A DNA stretch of 64,000 nucleotides from assembly GCF_000758725.1 (NCBI RefSeq), contig NZ_CP009428.1, positions 2,356,001 to 2,420,000 on the forward strand, given 5' to 3'. Of this stretch, positions 34,919 through 44,400 are shown piece by piece. A program made the position numbers and the translations under genes. The notes under the pieces are model-generated. The model worked only from the letters and a program-made list of their open reading frames with translations. It was not told the DNA's origin and did not search any database. Source of the DNA: Paenibacillus odorifer (GTDB lineage: Bacteria; Bacillota; Bacilli; Paenibacillales; Paenibacillaceae). How positions within the stretch are numbered: the first letter of the stretch is position 1; each line of letters starts with the position of its first letter.

Positions 34919-36013
34919 GTGTTGTATCGTAATTTTGGTAAACCAATTTTCTTTAAGCTGGACCCTGAGAAGGCTCACCATCTCGTCATAGGTGGATTGG
35001 ATAAATCATCATCAGTTCCAGGGGGAAGCGCGGCATTGCGTTTAATGTATGGCGTTCCTGAAACGGCAGATTTAGCAGTTGATCTGTTTGGCATACATTT
35101 TCCGACTCCAGTTGGACTGGCAGCAGGCTTGGATAAGAATGCCGAGGCCGTTTCTGGATTCTCTTCGATCGGATTCGGATTTATGGAAGTGGGGACGGTT
35201 ACCCCTAAGGGTCAACCGGGAAATGATAGCCCGCGTTTGTTCCGTCTTCCCTCTGATGAAGCTCTGATCAATCGTATGGGCTTCAATAACGAAGGGGCTG
35301 ACGCTATGGCAGAGCGTCTAAAAAAATTAAAAAATCGCAGAGTTCCAATAGCAGTAAATATTGGACGGAATAAAATAACTAGTAATGAAGCGGCTCATGA
35401 AGATTATCGTCAGTGTATCCGTACGCTTTATCCGTACGGTGATTTTTTTGTGGTCAATATCAGCTCACCAAATACACCGGGGCTGCGCAGTCTCCAGCAT
35501 GGCAGCGAATTAGCGTTCCTACTAGCACAAGTAAAGGAAGAAATGGAGATTCAGCGTAAAGCCACCGGCATGAATAAGAGCTTGTTGGTTAAGATTGCTC
35601 CAGATGTAAGTGATTCTGAATTGGAGTATATGGTTCAATCACTGACAGAAGCTGGTATGGATGGTATTATTGCTACGAATACTACATTGAACCGGGATGG
35701 ACTTAGTCATGAAAAGGCTAATGAGACAGGTGGATTAAGCGGTAAGCCACTTCGTGACCGGTCAACGGAAATTATTCGTAGGATTTATCGCCAGACTGAA
35801 GGGAAGATGCCGATCATAGGTTCAGGGGGCATATTCACCAGTCAGGATGCGTATTACAAGATAAGAGCAGGCGCAAGTCTGGTCGAAATTTATACAGCAC
35901 TTATCTACGAAGGACCGGAGGTTAACCGCAGGCTGCATGCCGGATTACGGCAGCTCTTACGGCGGGACGGATTCAGTCATATCTCTGAAGCAGTGGGTGC
36001 TGATCATCACTGA
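34919..36013 (+). CDS. pyrD: Dihydroorotate dehydrogenase, class 2 (quinone)
   Basis: 364 aa. The N-terminal membrane-associating helices (MLYRNFGKPIFFKLDPEKAHHLV) and the sequence FPTPVGLAAGLDKNAE, MEVGTVTPKGQPGN, NRMGFNNEG and VNISSPNTPGLR mark the class 2 enzyme, which passes electrons to quinones. It makes orotate in pyrimidine synthesis. It stands outside a pyr operon here. GTG start behind AAGGAG, 8 bases apart. Confidence 0.93.
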   Translation: MLYRNFGKPIFFKLDPEKAHHLVIGGLDKSSSVPGGSAALRLMYGVPETADLAVDLFGIHFPTPVGLAAGLDKNAEAVSGFSSIGFGFMEVGTVTPKGQPGNDSPRLFRLPSDEALINRMGFNNEGADAMAERLKKLKNRRVPIAVNIGRNKITSNEAAHEDYRQCIRTLYPYGDFFVVNISSPNTPGLRSLQHGSELAFLLAQVKEEMEIQRKATGMNKSLLVKIAPDVSDSELEYMVQSLTEAGMDGIIATNTTLNRDGLSHEKANETGGLSGKPLRDRSTEIIRRIYRQTEGKMPIIGSGGIFTSQDAYYKIRAGASLVEIYTALIYEGPEVNRRLHAGLRQLLRRDGFSHISEAVGADHH

Positions 36014-36047
36014 TTGAAGGAGTCGAAAGGACAGGAGGACGAAGGCG

Positions 36048-36860
36048 ATGGACGGCAGGGACTGGGGAACTTTTTTGCTTCCATATGAACAGACAGTGGA
36101 AGAATTGAAAGTTAAATTCAAAACAATGCGTTCGGAGTTGAAGAAAAGAGAGGAATACACGCCGATTGAATTCGTAACTGGTCGTGTAAAGCGGCTGTCA
36201 AGCATTTTGGAGAAGGCTAAGCGCCTGAATGTGAAGATGGAAGATCTGGAGACGGGCATTGAAGATATAGCCGGGATCCGGATTATGTGCCAGTTCGTGG
36301 AGGATATCCGCAGAGTGGCTGAATATATCCGGGCTCGTAAGGATCTTGAAGTCCTGTATGAGAAGGATTATATCACCAATTATAAAGAGAGCGGCTATCG
36401 CAGCTTTCATATGATTATTAAATATCCTGTGCAGACAGCTCTGGGACAAAAAATAGTGCTCGCAGAGATCCAAATTCGTACACTAGCTATGAATTTCTGG
36501 GCAACCATAGAGCACTCTCTGAATTATAAATATCGGGAAAGCTTGCCGGATGAAATGCGAGTGCGCCTGAAAACCGCAGCTGAAGCAGCCTCCATCTTGG
36601 ACAGCGAAATGTCCAGTATTCGTGATGAAATTCTGGAAGCGCAAAAGACCTTCGAGGAAAACTCGAATATGACGACTCAAATTCTCAAATCTATTCATCA
36701 ATTGTATTTCTATCATTTGGTGAATGAGGCTATAGATACTCAGGCTCGATTTAACGAAATATGGCAGGCTCAGGACATGGAAGCGATGAAGGAGCTTCTG
36801 GATCATGTACGGGGACTTCTCTCCGCAGCTAAAAAGGATAGTTTGCCGGATGGCTTATGA
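36048..36860 (+). CDS. relQ: Small alarmone (p)ppGpp synthetase, RelQ/YjbM type
   Basis: 270 aa, lacking hydrolase, TGS and ACT domains. The synthetase motifs are visible: EFVTGRVKRLSSILEKAKR, IEDIAGIRIMCQFVEDI (catalytic Asp region), NYKESGYRSFHMIIKYP and AEIQIRTLAMNFWATIEHSLNYKY. C-terminal helices mediate the tetramer. It makes ppGpp/pppGpp under cell-wall or other stress. Starts 34 bases after pyrD behind AGGAGGACGAAGGCG; its stop overlaps the next gene. Confidence 0.9.
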   Translation: MDGRDWGTFLLPYEQTVEELKVKFKTMRSELKKREEYTPIEFVTGRVKRLSSILEKAKRLNVKMEDLETGIEDIAGIRIMCQFVEDIRRVAEYIRARKDLEVLYEKDYITNYKESGYRSFHMIIKYPVQTALGQKIVLAEIQIRTLAMNFWATIEHSLNYKYRESLPDEMRVRLKTAAEAASILDSEMSSIRDEILEAQKTFEENSNMTTQILKSIHQLYFYHLVNEAIDTQARFNEIWQAQDMEAMKELLDHVRGLLSAAKKDSLPDGL

Positions 36861-37302
36861 TCCGTTGTACTTGGCTTATCTAGTGTACTTTAATCGTGAC
36901 CGGGATTATTTCGAATGTCACGAGGTGCTCGAAGAGCTATGGCTTGCCAAGCAACGCGACCCATTGTACAAAGCACTTCTCCAAGTAGCTGTTGGGTTGT
37001 ACCATTGCCGCAATAATAATATGCGTGGTGCAACGATTATGCTAAGTGGGGCTGCTGCCAAGCTGGAAGAATATTCAGCAGTGACACTTGGCATTAATTT
37101 GGCTAAGCTAGTGGTGGAAGTGAAGGATTATGTTCGCCGCTTGGAGTCGTGTGAGCAGCAGCCATTTTCTTATTATGATCTGACTATAGAAATCATTGAT
37201 CAAGGTCTTGCGGACGAAGTGAACTCTGCGGCTATGGCGATCACACCGAATAATCCTCAACGACGAGGTCCTCAGAGACCGACCTCTTCTCATCGTAAAT
37301 AA
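36850..37302 (+). CDS. DUF309 domain protein
   Basis: About 150 aa. The DUF309 core is FECHEVLEELWLA (about 20-32) with a helical remainder (LYKALLQVAVGLYHCRNNN). The family function is unknown. The start ATGGCTTATGA overlaps the relQ stop (TGA at 36858-36860), so translation is coupled. The C-terminal 25 residues are a basic, Pro/Arg-rich tail. Confidence 0.75.
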   Translation: MAYDPLYLAYLVYFNRDRDYFECHEVLEELWLAKQRDPLYKALLQVAVGLYHCRNNNMRGATIMLSGAAAKLEEYSAVTLGINLAKLVVEVKDYVRRLESCEQQPFSYYDLTIEIIDQGLADEVNSAAMAITPNNPQRRGPQRPTSSHRK

Positions 37303-37328
37303 TGATCCTCTATAAATGAGTATTGCCA

Positions 37329-37354
37329 AAGGGACACCCGTAAGGGTGTTCCTT
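37329..37354 (+). terminator. Hairpin downstream of the DUF309 gene
   Basis: AAGGGACACCC and GGGTGTTCCTT pair around GTAA. The T-run is short, so termination may be partial. Confidence 0.55.
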
Positions 37355-37403
37355 GAATCTTTAAACACCTAAATTTTAGCAGTACTATCAGGAGGACGGC
37401 ATC

Positions 37404-38924
37404 ATGGCGGCACAACTGCCCAGTTCTTTCAGCGAGCGTATGATGGACTTGCTGGGAACGGATTATAATCAATTTGCGGATTCGTACAAGGAGACCCCTA
37501 ACGGAGGCGTTCGTGTTAATACATTGAAAATTTCAGTGGAGAAATTGCAAGCTCTTTCCACTTTAGAGCTGGAACCCATTCCGTGGTGTCCAACCGGATT
37601 CTATACAGAGGATGGGGCCAGACCAGGTAAACATCCACATTATCACGCGGGATTGTATTACATTCAAGAGCCAAGCGCTATGGCACCTGTGGAACTGCTT
37701 GATGTACAGCCAGGAGATCGTGTCCTTGATTTATGCGCTGCACCTGGGGGCAAATCCACACAGATTTCTGCCAAGCTCTCAGGAGAAGGCTTGTTGGTTA
37801 CCAATGATCTTCATCCAGAACGCACGAAAGCCTTAGCCAAAAATCTAGAGCTGTATGGGGTGCGCAACGGTATCGTATTAAACGAAAGTCCAGATCATAT
37901 TGCAGCGGCATTCCCGCTTTATTTTGACAAAATCTTGATTGATGCTCCATGCTCAGGTGAAGGGATGTTCCGTAAAGACGAAGACATGGTGAAGCAGTGG
38001 GATTCAGGTACACCTGCCAAATATGCTGCCATGCAGCGGGATATTTTACGTTCTGCTGCAACAGCGTTGGCACCGGGAGGTACACTTGTCTATTCCACCT
38101 GTACATTTGCTACAGAAGAAAATGAGGAAATTATAGCGGAGTTTATTTCTGAACATCCACAGTTTTCGGTGATTACAGTTGGAGGCACCGGCTCGTTTGC
38201 TCCAGGTTTTGGAGAATTATCAGGGACGGCAAGACTATGGCCGCATAAAGTAAAAGGTGAAGGACATTTCATGGCTGTGCTGCAGCATGTAGGGCCAAAG
38301 GTATCTGCGGAGGAACGTGATCAAGCCGAAGTTAAGTTGAGCGCAGTTACACGGAATACGAATAAAAAAGGCACTGCTCATGTTAAATCCTCAAACAAAC
38401 CAGAAGCCAGACGAGGGAAAGAAGGTAAGTTCTCTAATAAATCTGCTGCTGGCGCTGAACGTGGCCGTCAAGGTTCAGGAGAAGAGCAAGCATTGGCTGC
38501 ATATGGAGATTTTATAAAAGATCAGCTTGGCTGGGAGCCAAAAGGGTATCCGATTTTCTTCGGTGATCATCTGTACATCTCCCCACTACCTAAGGAAAGA
38601 TTAAATGGATTAAAGGCGATTCGTCCAGGATGGTATGTAGGACATGTCCGTAACGGCAGATTTATCCCAGGACATCCAATGGCTACCGCGTTACACCCTG
38701 AAGAGAGCTGCCGAAGTGTCTCACTTTCCAGTACGAGTAATGAAGCTATTTCCTATCTTAAAGGAGAGACATTGTTGATTAGTCAAGAACGTCTCTCTAT
38801 TAAAATAGGAACTACCCAAAAAGGATACGTGCTGGTCTGCATAGATGGTTATAGTGCAGGCTGGGGGAAGTGGCAGGACGGTGTGCTCAAGAATGAATAT
38901 CCCGCAGGCTGGAGGTGGATGTAA
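37404..38924 (+). CDS. RsmF/NOL1-NOP2-Sun family rRNA m5C methyltransferase
   Basis: 506 aa. The S-adenosylmethionine site LDLCAAPGGKSTQ, DAPCSGEGMFRKDED with one catalytic Cys and YSTCTFATEENE with the other are clear. The C-terminal third (after about 300) has a low-complexity linker (KKGTAHVKSSNKPEARRGKEGK) and a PUA-like RsmF C-terminal domain. It should methylate a cytosine of 16S rRNA. The next gene, a 16S pseudouridine synthase, starts two bases after its stop. Confidence 0.87.
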   Translation: MAAQLPSSFSERMMDLLGTDYNQFADSYKETPNGGVRVNTLKISVEKLQALSTLELEPIPWCPTGFYTEDGARPGKHPHYHAGLYYIQEPSAMAPVELLDVQPGDRVLDLCAAPGGKSTQISAKLSGEGLLVTNDLHPERTKALAKNLELYGVRNGIVLNESPDHIAAAFPLYFDKILIDAPCSGEGMFRKDEDMVKQWDSGTPAKYAAMQRDILRSAATALAPGGTLVYSTCTFATEENEEIIAEFISEHPQFSVITVGGTGSFAPGFGELSGTARLWPHKVKGEGHFMAVLQHVGPKVSAEERDQAEVKLSAVTRNTNKKGTAHVKSSNKPEARRGKEGKFSNKSAAGAERGRQGSGEEQALAAYGDFIKDQLGWEPKGYPIFFGDHLYISPLPKERLNGLKAIRPGWYVGHVRNGRFIPGHPMATALHPEESCRSVSLSSTSNEAISYLKGETLLISQERLSIKIGTTQKGYVLVCIDGYSAGWGKWQDGVLKNEYPAGWRWM

Positions 38925-38926
38925 GA

Positions 38927-39691
38927 ATGAGCCTATCAGGGAAAACTGCAAAAAAGCAGCGTTTAGATAAAGTATTGTCCCATATGGGGGTAGGATCACG
39001 CAGCGATATTCGTAAACAAGCCAAGCAAGGTTTAATTACCGTGAATGGTGCAGTCGTCAAGGATAGTGGATTTCATGTAGACCCTTATCACGATAAAATT
39101 GTGGTTGGCGGCGAGCTTGTTACCTATCGTGAATTTATTTATCTTATGATGAATAAGCCACCGGGAGTTCTGTCGGCAACAGAGGACAAGCGGGATCGGA
39201 CTGTTCTGGATCTTTTAAAGCAGGAATATGTACAGTTTGAACCTTTTCCTGTAGGAAGGTTAGATAAGGACACAGTAGGGCTGCTTCTGCTCACCAATGA
39301 TGGAAAGCTTGCCCACGAACTACTATCGCCACGCAAGCATGTCCCTAAGACTTATGAAGCTACAGTTGAGGGAGACGTAGATGCAGACGATGTAGCGGCT
39401 TTTGCGGCAGGTGTCGAGCTGGAAGATGGATATGTTACTTTACCTGCACAGCTAACTATATTGGGAAGAGAACGTGGCAGTAAAGTAATCTCACATATTT
39501 CGCTGATCATCACAGAAGGAAAGTTTCACCAGGTGAAGCGAATGTTCCAAGCTGTCGGCAAAAAAGTCACTTTTCTGAAACGAGTATCTATGGGAGAATT
39601 GAGGCTGGACGAAAGTCTGCCACTGGGAGCTAGCCGGGAACTTACGCTAGAGGAACTGGCACTCTTAAGTACAGAAGCACCAGAACAATAA
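38927..39691 (+). CDS. RsuA-family 16S rRNA pseudouridine synthase
   Basis: About 254 aa. An N-terminal S4 RNA-binding domain (RLDKVLSHMGVGSRSDIRKQ; GLITVNGAVVKDSGFHVD) precedes the catalytic domain with GRLDKDTVGLLLLTNDG containing the active-site Asp. GGAGGTGGATGTAAGA precedes the ATG at 38927. Paired with the rRNA methyltransferase, this forms a small rRNA-modification operon. Confidence 0.88.
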   Translation: MSLSGKTAKKQRLDKVLSHMGVGSRSDIRKQAKQGLITVNGAVVKDSGFHVDPYHDKIVVGGELVTYREFIYLMMNKPPGVLSATEDKRDRTVLDLLKQEYVQFEPFPVGRLDKDTVGLLLLTNDGKLAHELLSPRKHVPKTYEATVEGDVDADDVAAFAAGVELEDGYVTLPAQLTILGRERGSKVISHISLIITEGKFHQVKRMFQAVGKKVTFLKRVSMGELRLDESLPLGASRELTLEELALLSTEAPEQ

Positions 39692-39930
39692 TATATAGAA
39701 AAAATGGTATATAAATTGAATTTGGAAACTTGGGATAAGGGAATGGAGTGACGGAGGGGAAATTTGGAACTGTAAGAGCGATAGCGACCGCCTTTGTTTC
39801 CGGATTTCAACCACTATTAAACGGTATAAATCAAGAAATCTGGAAACAACAGCGGCTGGAAGTCCAAATATTCACCGCAGTTGCGACTGAAACTTAACTC
39901 AAATAGCCAGGTTCAATATATATAGAAAAA
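39691..39930. mobile_element. MITE-like hairpin element between pseudouridine synthase and HAD genes
   Basis: Direct repeats ATATATAGAAAAA flank the unit (39691-39703 and 39918-39930). Just inside are terminal inverted repeats TATATAAATTGAA (39708-39720) and TTCAATATATATA (39912-39924), one mismatch. The interior folds into one long hairpin: ATTTGG-ACT with AGTCCAAAT, CCGC with GCGG, TTGTTTCC (39794-39801) with GGAAACAA (39842-39849), GATTT with AAATC, and ACC/GGT. No protein is encoded. It fits a non-autonomous element or a conserved structured RNA carried in the intergenic region. Confidence 0.6.
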
Positions 39931-39952
39931 GAAAGACAAGGATGGTGGGAGT

Positions 39953-40753
39953 ATGAGATACAAACTGATTGCACTAGATGTGGATGGTACACTGTTGAAT
40001 GATGATCACCACTTGAGCACTGAGAATAAAGAAGCCATTGCTGAGGTTACGCGTCTTGGCGGGCAAATCGTGTTATGTACCGGCCGCAGTCCGCAGAACT
40101 CGATTCCTTTTATGGAGGAAATGGGGTTGTCTGGTTATGTGCTGGGTCATAACGGAGCTGCTACAGTTCGTGTGAAAGATCGGGAAGTACTTCATCAATA
40201 TGGTATGGATGCTCGTGGTCTTGACCCTTATATTGATTATTGTAGAAAGCATGATATTCATTATGATGTGAATACGGCTTTTGATATGTATGTAGATAAT
40301 GTAGAAAACCTCACCAAAGAAGCTAATTATATGTATGAACACTTCCGTATTGCACCGGCTACACTGCCAGCATGGGAAGATTTCCGTGAACCGGTTGTTA
40401 AGTTTACTGTATTTACACAACCAGAAATCCTTGACGAAGCTGAACGTGAATGGCGTACTTGGACCCATGAGTACAATATTTTGCGGAGTGGTGAATTTTT
40501 CGTTGACTTGATGCATCCGGAAGCCTCCAAGGGCAACGCCTTAAAGAATCTGGCTGTGAAGCTGGGAATTCCGCAAGAGGAAGTTCTTTCGATTGGTAAT
40601 TATTTTAATGATATTTCTATGCTTACATACGCGGGTATGGGCGTTGCTATGGATAATTCTCCGGTTGAAGTCAAAGCGGCAGCGAATGCTGTCACGGGGT
40701 CAAACAACGAGCATGGTGTGCGAGATGCGCTGGTTAAATATTGTTTATCTTAA
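39953..40753 (+). CDS. HAD-superfamily Cof-type sugar-phosphate phosphatase
   Basis: 266 aa. Motif I ALDVDGTLLNDD (Asp9, Asp11), motif II VLCTGRSP, motif III Lys in EASKGNALKNL and motif IV GNYFNDISML. The C2-type cap lies between. These phosphatases have broad sugar-phosphate or flavin-phosphate substrates. AAGGATGGTGGGAGT precedes the ATG. The upstream hairpin element separates it from the rRNA-modification operon. Confidence 0.85.
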   Translation: MRYKLIALDVDGTLLNDDHHLSTENKEAIAEVTRLGGQIVLCTGRSPQNSIPFMEEMGLSGYVLGHNGAATVRVKDREVLHQYGMDARGLDPYIDYCRKHDIHYDVNTAFDMYVDNVENLTKEANYMYEHFRIAPATLPAWEDFREPVVKFTVFTQPEILDEAEREWRTWTHEYNILRSGEFFVDLMHPEASKGNALKNLAVKLGIPQEEVLSIGNYFNDISMLTYAGMGVAMDNSPVEVKAAANAVTGSNNEHGVRDALVKYCLS

Positions 40754-40785
40754 GTTTTTAGGATTTGTAAAATAAATGTAAAAGG

Positions 40786-40826
40786 AAAGCATAAAGCGGA
40801 CTTGAATCCGTTTTATGCTTTTTTTA
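40786..40826. terminator. Terminator between the HAD and DHA2 genes
   Basis: AAGCATAAA and TTTATGCTT pair, with CGGA/TCCG inside, then seven T. Confidence 0.82.
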
Positions 40827-40842
40827 CGTAATATACTTTAAC

Positions 40843-42339
40843 TCAGGCTTTTTTGGCGATAATTTTTTTTAACTTTATTTCGGACTTCTTCCCGGTTGAA
40901 GGTCCAACTTGTTTGATGAAGAAGGAAAGTAGTAAACCAAGGATGCCAATTCCTACAATAACGAGGTAGGCATCATTGATGCCCTGGATGGTAGCTTCCA
41001 TCATCATGTGATCCTGTGTTGCACTCTTTGCGACATTTGTCGCCATCAGCTGCTGCATATGAGTCGCGGTACGGCTCATCATGATAGTTACAAGCAAAGA
41101 AGTACCTATAGCGCCGGCGACTTGTTTTACGGTATTGGAAATGGCGGTTCCGTGTGCATTAAGCTTAGCCGGCAATTGATTTAATCCTGCAGTTTGTATA
41201 GGCATAAGGAACATTGCCATTCCGATCTGCCGGCCTGTTGACATGAAAACCAGATAGATGTAGCTAGTTGAGTCCGTTAAGTTAATAAAGCTTAGAGTCG
41301 TGGAGATTGTTATTAGCAGACCGATGATGGCAAGCCATTTTGCCCCGAACCGGTCGAACAGCTTTCCGGTGACTGGCATGAGTAGTCCCATCACAAGCGA
41401 GCCGGGAAGCAGAAGCAAGCCCGACTCCATAGCCGAATAGCCGCGGGCACTCTGAAGGTACAGAGGAAGCAAAATCATATCTGCATACATCACGATTGTA
41501 ACTGCGATGCTTATAACGGTGGTTAAGGAGAACATATTGTATTTGAAGGCCCGGAGATCAAGAAGCGGGTTGTGAGAAGCCAGCTGCCGCCAAATAAATA
41601 AACCAAGGGATAGGGTGCCCGCACCAAGAGCCAAGAGCACCTCCGCACTCGTCCACCCCGCGCTGCCAGCCCGGCTGAACCCATAAAGCAAAGATCCAAA
41701 TCCGATAGTGGATAGGGCGACACTAATCATATCAAGCTTGGGATAGGAGCGTTTCGATACATTTTTCAAATATATAAATCCGCAGACAATAACAACGACA
41801 GTGGGTGGAATTATTCCATAGAACATGGTTTCCCAACTGTAATGTTCCAAAACATATCCGGCCAGAGTAGGTCCGATCGCAGGGGCAAAAATGATGGCCA
41901 ATCCGACCGTGCCCATGGCAGCACCTCTTTTTTCAGGAGGGAATAGCGTTAAAATGACATTGATGAGCAGTGGCATGATAATCCCTGCGCCGGTTGCCTG
42001 AATCAAACGTCCTGTCAACAGAACCGGGAAGCTTGCCGCGATGGCCGCAACGATCGTTCCAGTCAGGAAAATGAACATGGAAGTCTGGAAAAGCTGGCGG
42101 GTAGTGAAACGCTGCATTAAATAAGCTGTAATCGGGATCAACACACCGTTCACCAGCATGTAACCAGTTGTTAGCCACTGAGCGGTTGCAGCAGAAATAT
42201 TGAAATCATTCATTAATTCTGGCATGGCAACACCCATTACCGTCTGATTCAACGTCGCAAGAAAGGCGCCGAAAATCATTACGAACAAAATGGGTCCTTT
42301 TCTTAAGGTACTGATGTTTACTTCTCTCTCTCTACTCAC
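40843..42339 (-). CDS. DHA2-family MFS multidrug exporter (EmrB/QacA/LmrB-like)
   Basis: About 498 aa with 14 membrane helices. Typical sequence: LNQTVMGVAMPELMNDF, WLTTGYMLVNGVLIPITAYLMQRF, GRLIQATGAGIIMPL and GPTLAGYVLEHYSW (motif C-like). These proteins export drugs or lipophilic ions by proton exchange. The frame opens with TTG at 42357, but AAAGGATGTA serves the GTG at 42339. A large inverted repeat in the leader may be its control site. Confidence 0.85.
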   Translation of the reverse strand: MSREREVNISTLRKGPILFVMIFGAFLATLNQTVMGVAMPELMNDFNISAATAQWLTTGYMLVNGVLIPITAYLMQRFTTRQLFQTSMFIFLTGTIVAAIAASFPVLLTGRLIQATGAGIIMPLLINVILTLFPPEKRGAAMGTVGLAIIFAPAIGPTLAGYVLEHYSWETMFYGIIPPTVVVIVCGFIYLKNVSKRSYPKLDMISVALSTIGFGSLLYGFSRAGSAGWTSAEVLLALGAGTLSLGLFIWRQLASHNPLLDLRAFKYNMFSLTTVISIAVTIVMYADMILLPLYLQSARGYSAMESGLLLLPGSLVMGLLMPVTGKLFDRFGAKWLAIIGLLITISTTLSFINLTDSTSYIYLVFMSTGRQIGMAMFLMPIQTAGLNQLPAKLNAHGTAISNTVKQVAGAIGTSLLVTIMMSRTATHMQQLMATNVAKSATQDHMMMEATIQGINDAYLVIVGIGILGLLLSFFIKQVGPSTGKKSEIKLKKIIAKKA

Positions 42340-42418
42340 TCCACTACATCCTTTCAAATCTTTATTTACAATCAGTTGCTGGTCCTCTTATAGGCATAAC
42401 GCCACCAATTCTGTGTCG

Positions 42419-42468
42419 CAACTTCTCAAGCAACATCCTCAGTGTGTACTTAAAATGTTGCTGAGTTG
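42419..42468 (-). promoter_or_regulatory. Inverted repeat in the leader of the DHA2 exporter
   Basis: CTCAAGCAACAT (42425-42436) and ATGTTGCTGAG (42455-42465), with CAAC/GTTG outside, form a stem with few mismatches and an 18-base loop, 80 bases before the GTG. It could be a repressor site or a leader hairpin. Confidence 0.45.
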
Positions 42469-42598
42469 TTAGGCACTTGTTAATGAGATATTAATTCTAA
42501 TAACCACGACTTGTTTAACATTTATTTAACATCTGTAAAAGATAATAGAGCAGCATCAGATAAACAGACTACAGCACAGAATGCTTGGAGGAATGTTA

Positions 42599-44053
42599 AT
42601 GAATGATAGTTTTTTGAAGGCCTACGCAGCAAAAGTCAACAAAATTATTGTAAGTATTTTATGGTTTGCTTTGATCGGATTTTGTTTTTTTCTTGGTGGC
42701 GATCAGGTAAGAGTGGAGGTGGTTTTCTCACTTTTGCTGGAACTGCTGTTTGTCACATTTTTTATTTTCAAAAAGAAATATCAGCTTCAGACCACAGTCA
42801 TTTTAGTAGTTGCCATTTTGACATGTACCATTCCATACATAGAATCGCCCGGTGCGGGAATGTTGATCGTGGTTGTACTCTGCGTGGTTTCCTTGTATTT
42901 AAACAAAGCTTTGCTTTATGGTTTTGGCGGGATGTATAATCTTTCGTATTTCGTAATCTATTATTCAGAACATCATCAATTCGATACAACCTTCTTTATG
43001 ACCATAGGTTTTATTGAACTGACTATTGTGGCTTTATACTTTGTTTGTAAACGAAGTTCCGATTTGATCCAGTTATCTCTTCGCAAAGAGGCCGAAGCCC
43101 AAGAGCTTTTGGCGGCGATGGATAAAATGGTCAGTGTTATTCATGAAAACACATCCGGGTTAAATGTCGATATCGCGCATTGCAATAACGATATCGGAGT
43201 TTTAAAGGATATCAGCGATACGATAACTGCGAATATCCAGGAAGTAGCGGAAGGAATTATAGACCAGTCGGAAAGCATCACTCATATCAGCGGAATGATG
43301 CATGAGGCAGATAGGAAGATGTCCGAAATCAACCAGTTGTCCCAAAGTCTGGCCGGCACCTCGGAAGCTACTGGTCAAGTAGTCCGCCAAAGCTCAGACA
43401 GGATTCATCAAATGGGCGAACAAATGAACATTATCAACACAGCGGTAACGGACTCATTGACCACAGTCGAGGAATTAAACCAAAGCATGGATGATGTAAA
43501 TACTTTCCTGGGTGCGATCAACCAGATTTCTGATCAAACTAATCTGCTAGCTTTAAACGCTAATATTGAAGCCGCAAGGGCTGGAGATGCCGGTGCGGGG
43601 TTTGCTGTCGTAGCCAAAGAAATCCAAAAACTAGCTCAGCAATGCTTAAATACAGTTAAGCAAATCGACGGAATTATTAACAATATCAAAAGTAAGACGC
43701 AGCTTGTAGTTGAGAAGGCGAATAATGGTATTATCGCTGTTAAAGAAGGAGAGACGATCAGCGGGCAAGTACTCGAAAGCTTCGACAGCATTAAGACTGC
43801 ATTTGAGCGTATTGATCGATTCATAGCAAACGAACTGGATATGACCGATCATGTGAGTGTAATCTTTTCACAAGTGAGCGTACAAGTTGAGAATATCTCT
43901 GATATCTCCCAAAAGCATGCTGCGGCAACGGAAGAGATGCTGGCAACGACTCAGGAACAGGAGAAAAATATCGATATCATTTACGAATTTATCGGCAGTA
44001 TCAACAGCTCAAGTATTCGGTTGCAGCAACTGATTGAGAATAGGTCGAAGTAG
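42599..44053 (+). CDS. Methyl-accepting chemotaxis-like protein with a polytopic membrane sensor
   Basis: About 484 aa. Five to six hydrophobic helices fill residues 15-165 with only short loops, so there is no extracellular ligand domain and no HAMP domain. The cytoplasmic coiled-coil domain includes the hairpin tip [35 protein letters not shown], the CheA/CheW contact. This layout suggests sensing of a membrane or cytoplasmic signal. GGAGG seven bases before the ATG at 42599 fixes the start. No che genes nearby. Confidence 0.85.
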   Translation: MNDSFLKAYAAKVNKIIVSILWFALIGFCFFLGGDQVRVEVVFSLLLELLFVTFFIFKKKYQLQTTVILVVAILTCTIPYIESPGAGMLIVVVLCVVSLYLNKALLYGFGGMYNLSYFVIYYSEHHQFDTTFFMTIGFIELTIVALYFVCKRSSDLIQLSLRKEAEAQELLAAMDKMVSVIHENTSGLNVDIAHCNNDIGVLKDISDTITANIQEVAEGIIDQSESITHISGMMHEADRKMSEINQLSQSLAGTSEATGQVVRQSSDRIHQMGEQMNIINTAVTDSLTTVEELNQSMDDVNTFLGAINQISDQTNLLALNANIEAARAGDAGAGFAVVAKEIQKLAQQCLNTVKQIDGIINNIKSKTQLVVEKANNGIIAVKEGETISGQVLESFDSIKTAFERIDRFIANELDMTDHVSVIFSQVSVQVENISDISQKHAAATEEMLATTQEQEKNIDIIYEFIGSINSSSIRLQQLIENRSK

Positions 44054-44400
44054 AACTATTTAAGGTAGCTATAAACTGTGGCCGTTTCTCGGTATTTTAC
44101 CAAGGAACGGTTTTTTCTCGATTTCCCAGCAGAAATTGCAGGCCTCCTCACTTAGTGAAGGCTTCCGTTTCACTGTAAACAAATAAACAACTCATTAATA
44201 AACGAGTTGTTTTTCTTACACAGATATTAATTATTAGCAATCACAAAGGTTGCAAACACTAGGCATGATTAAAGTACTCTCTGAGGATGAGATAGCCAAC
44301 AAACAGGACAATAAACTCTCTAACCATTCCTTATTCACTCCTCATGTGAGGCTCAGTCTCACTAATCATTGTCTCACTGATCATTTTTGGGGTTTCAATT
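44054..44400. other. Intergenic region with two terminators and a short tandem repeat
   Basis: Two hairpins follow the chemoreceptor gene: one at about 44080-44117 (CCGTTTCTCGGT pairing with ACCAAGGAACGG, then six T) and one at about 44189-44217 (AACAACTC/GAGTTGTT, then T-rich). A 15-base unit is duplicated in tandem at 44356-44370 and 44371-44385 (GTCTCACTAATCATT / GTCTCACTGATCATT). A 91-aa frame here lacks a ribosome site and is not called. Confidence 0.7.
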
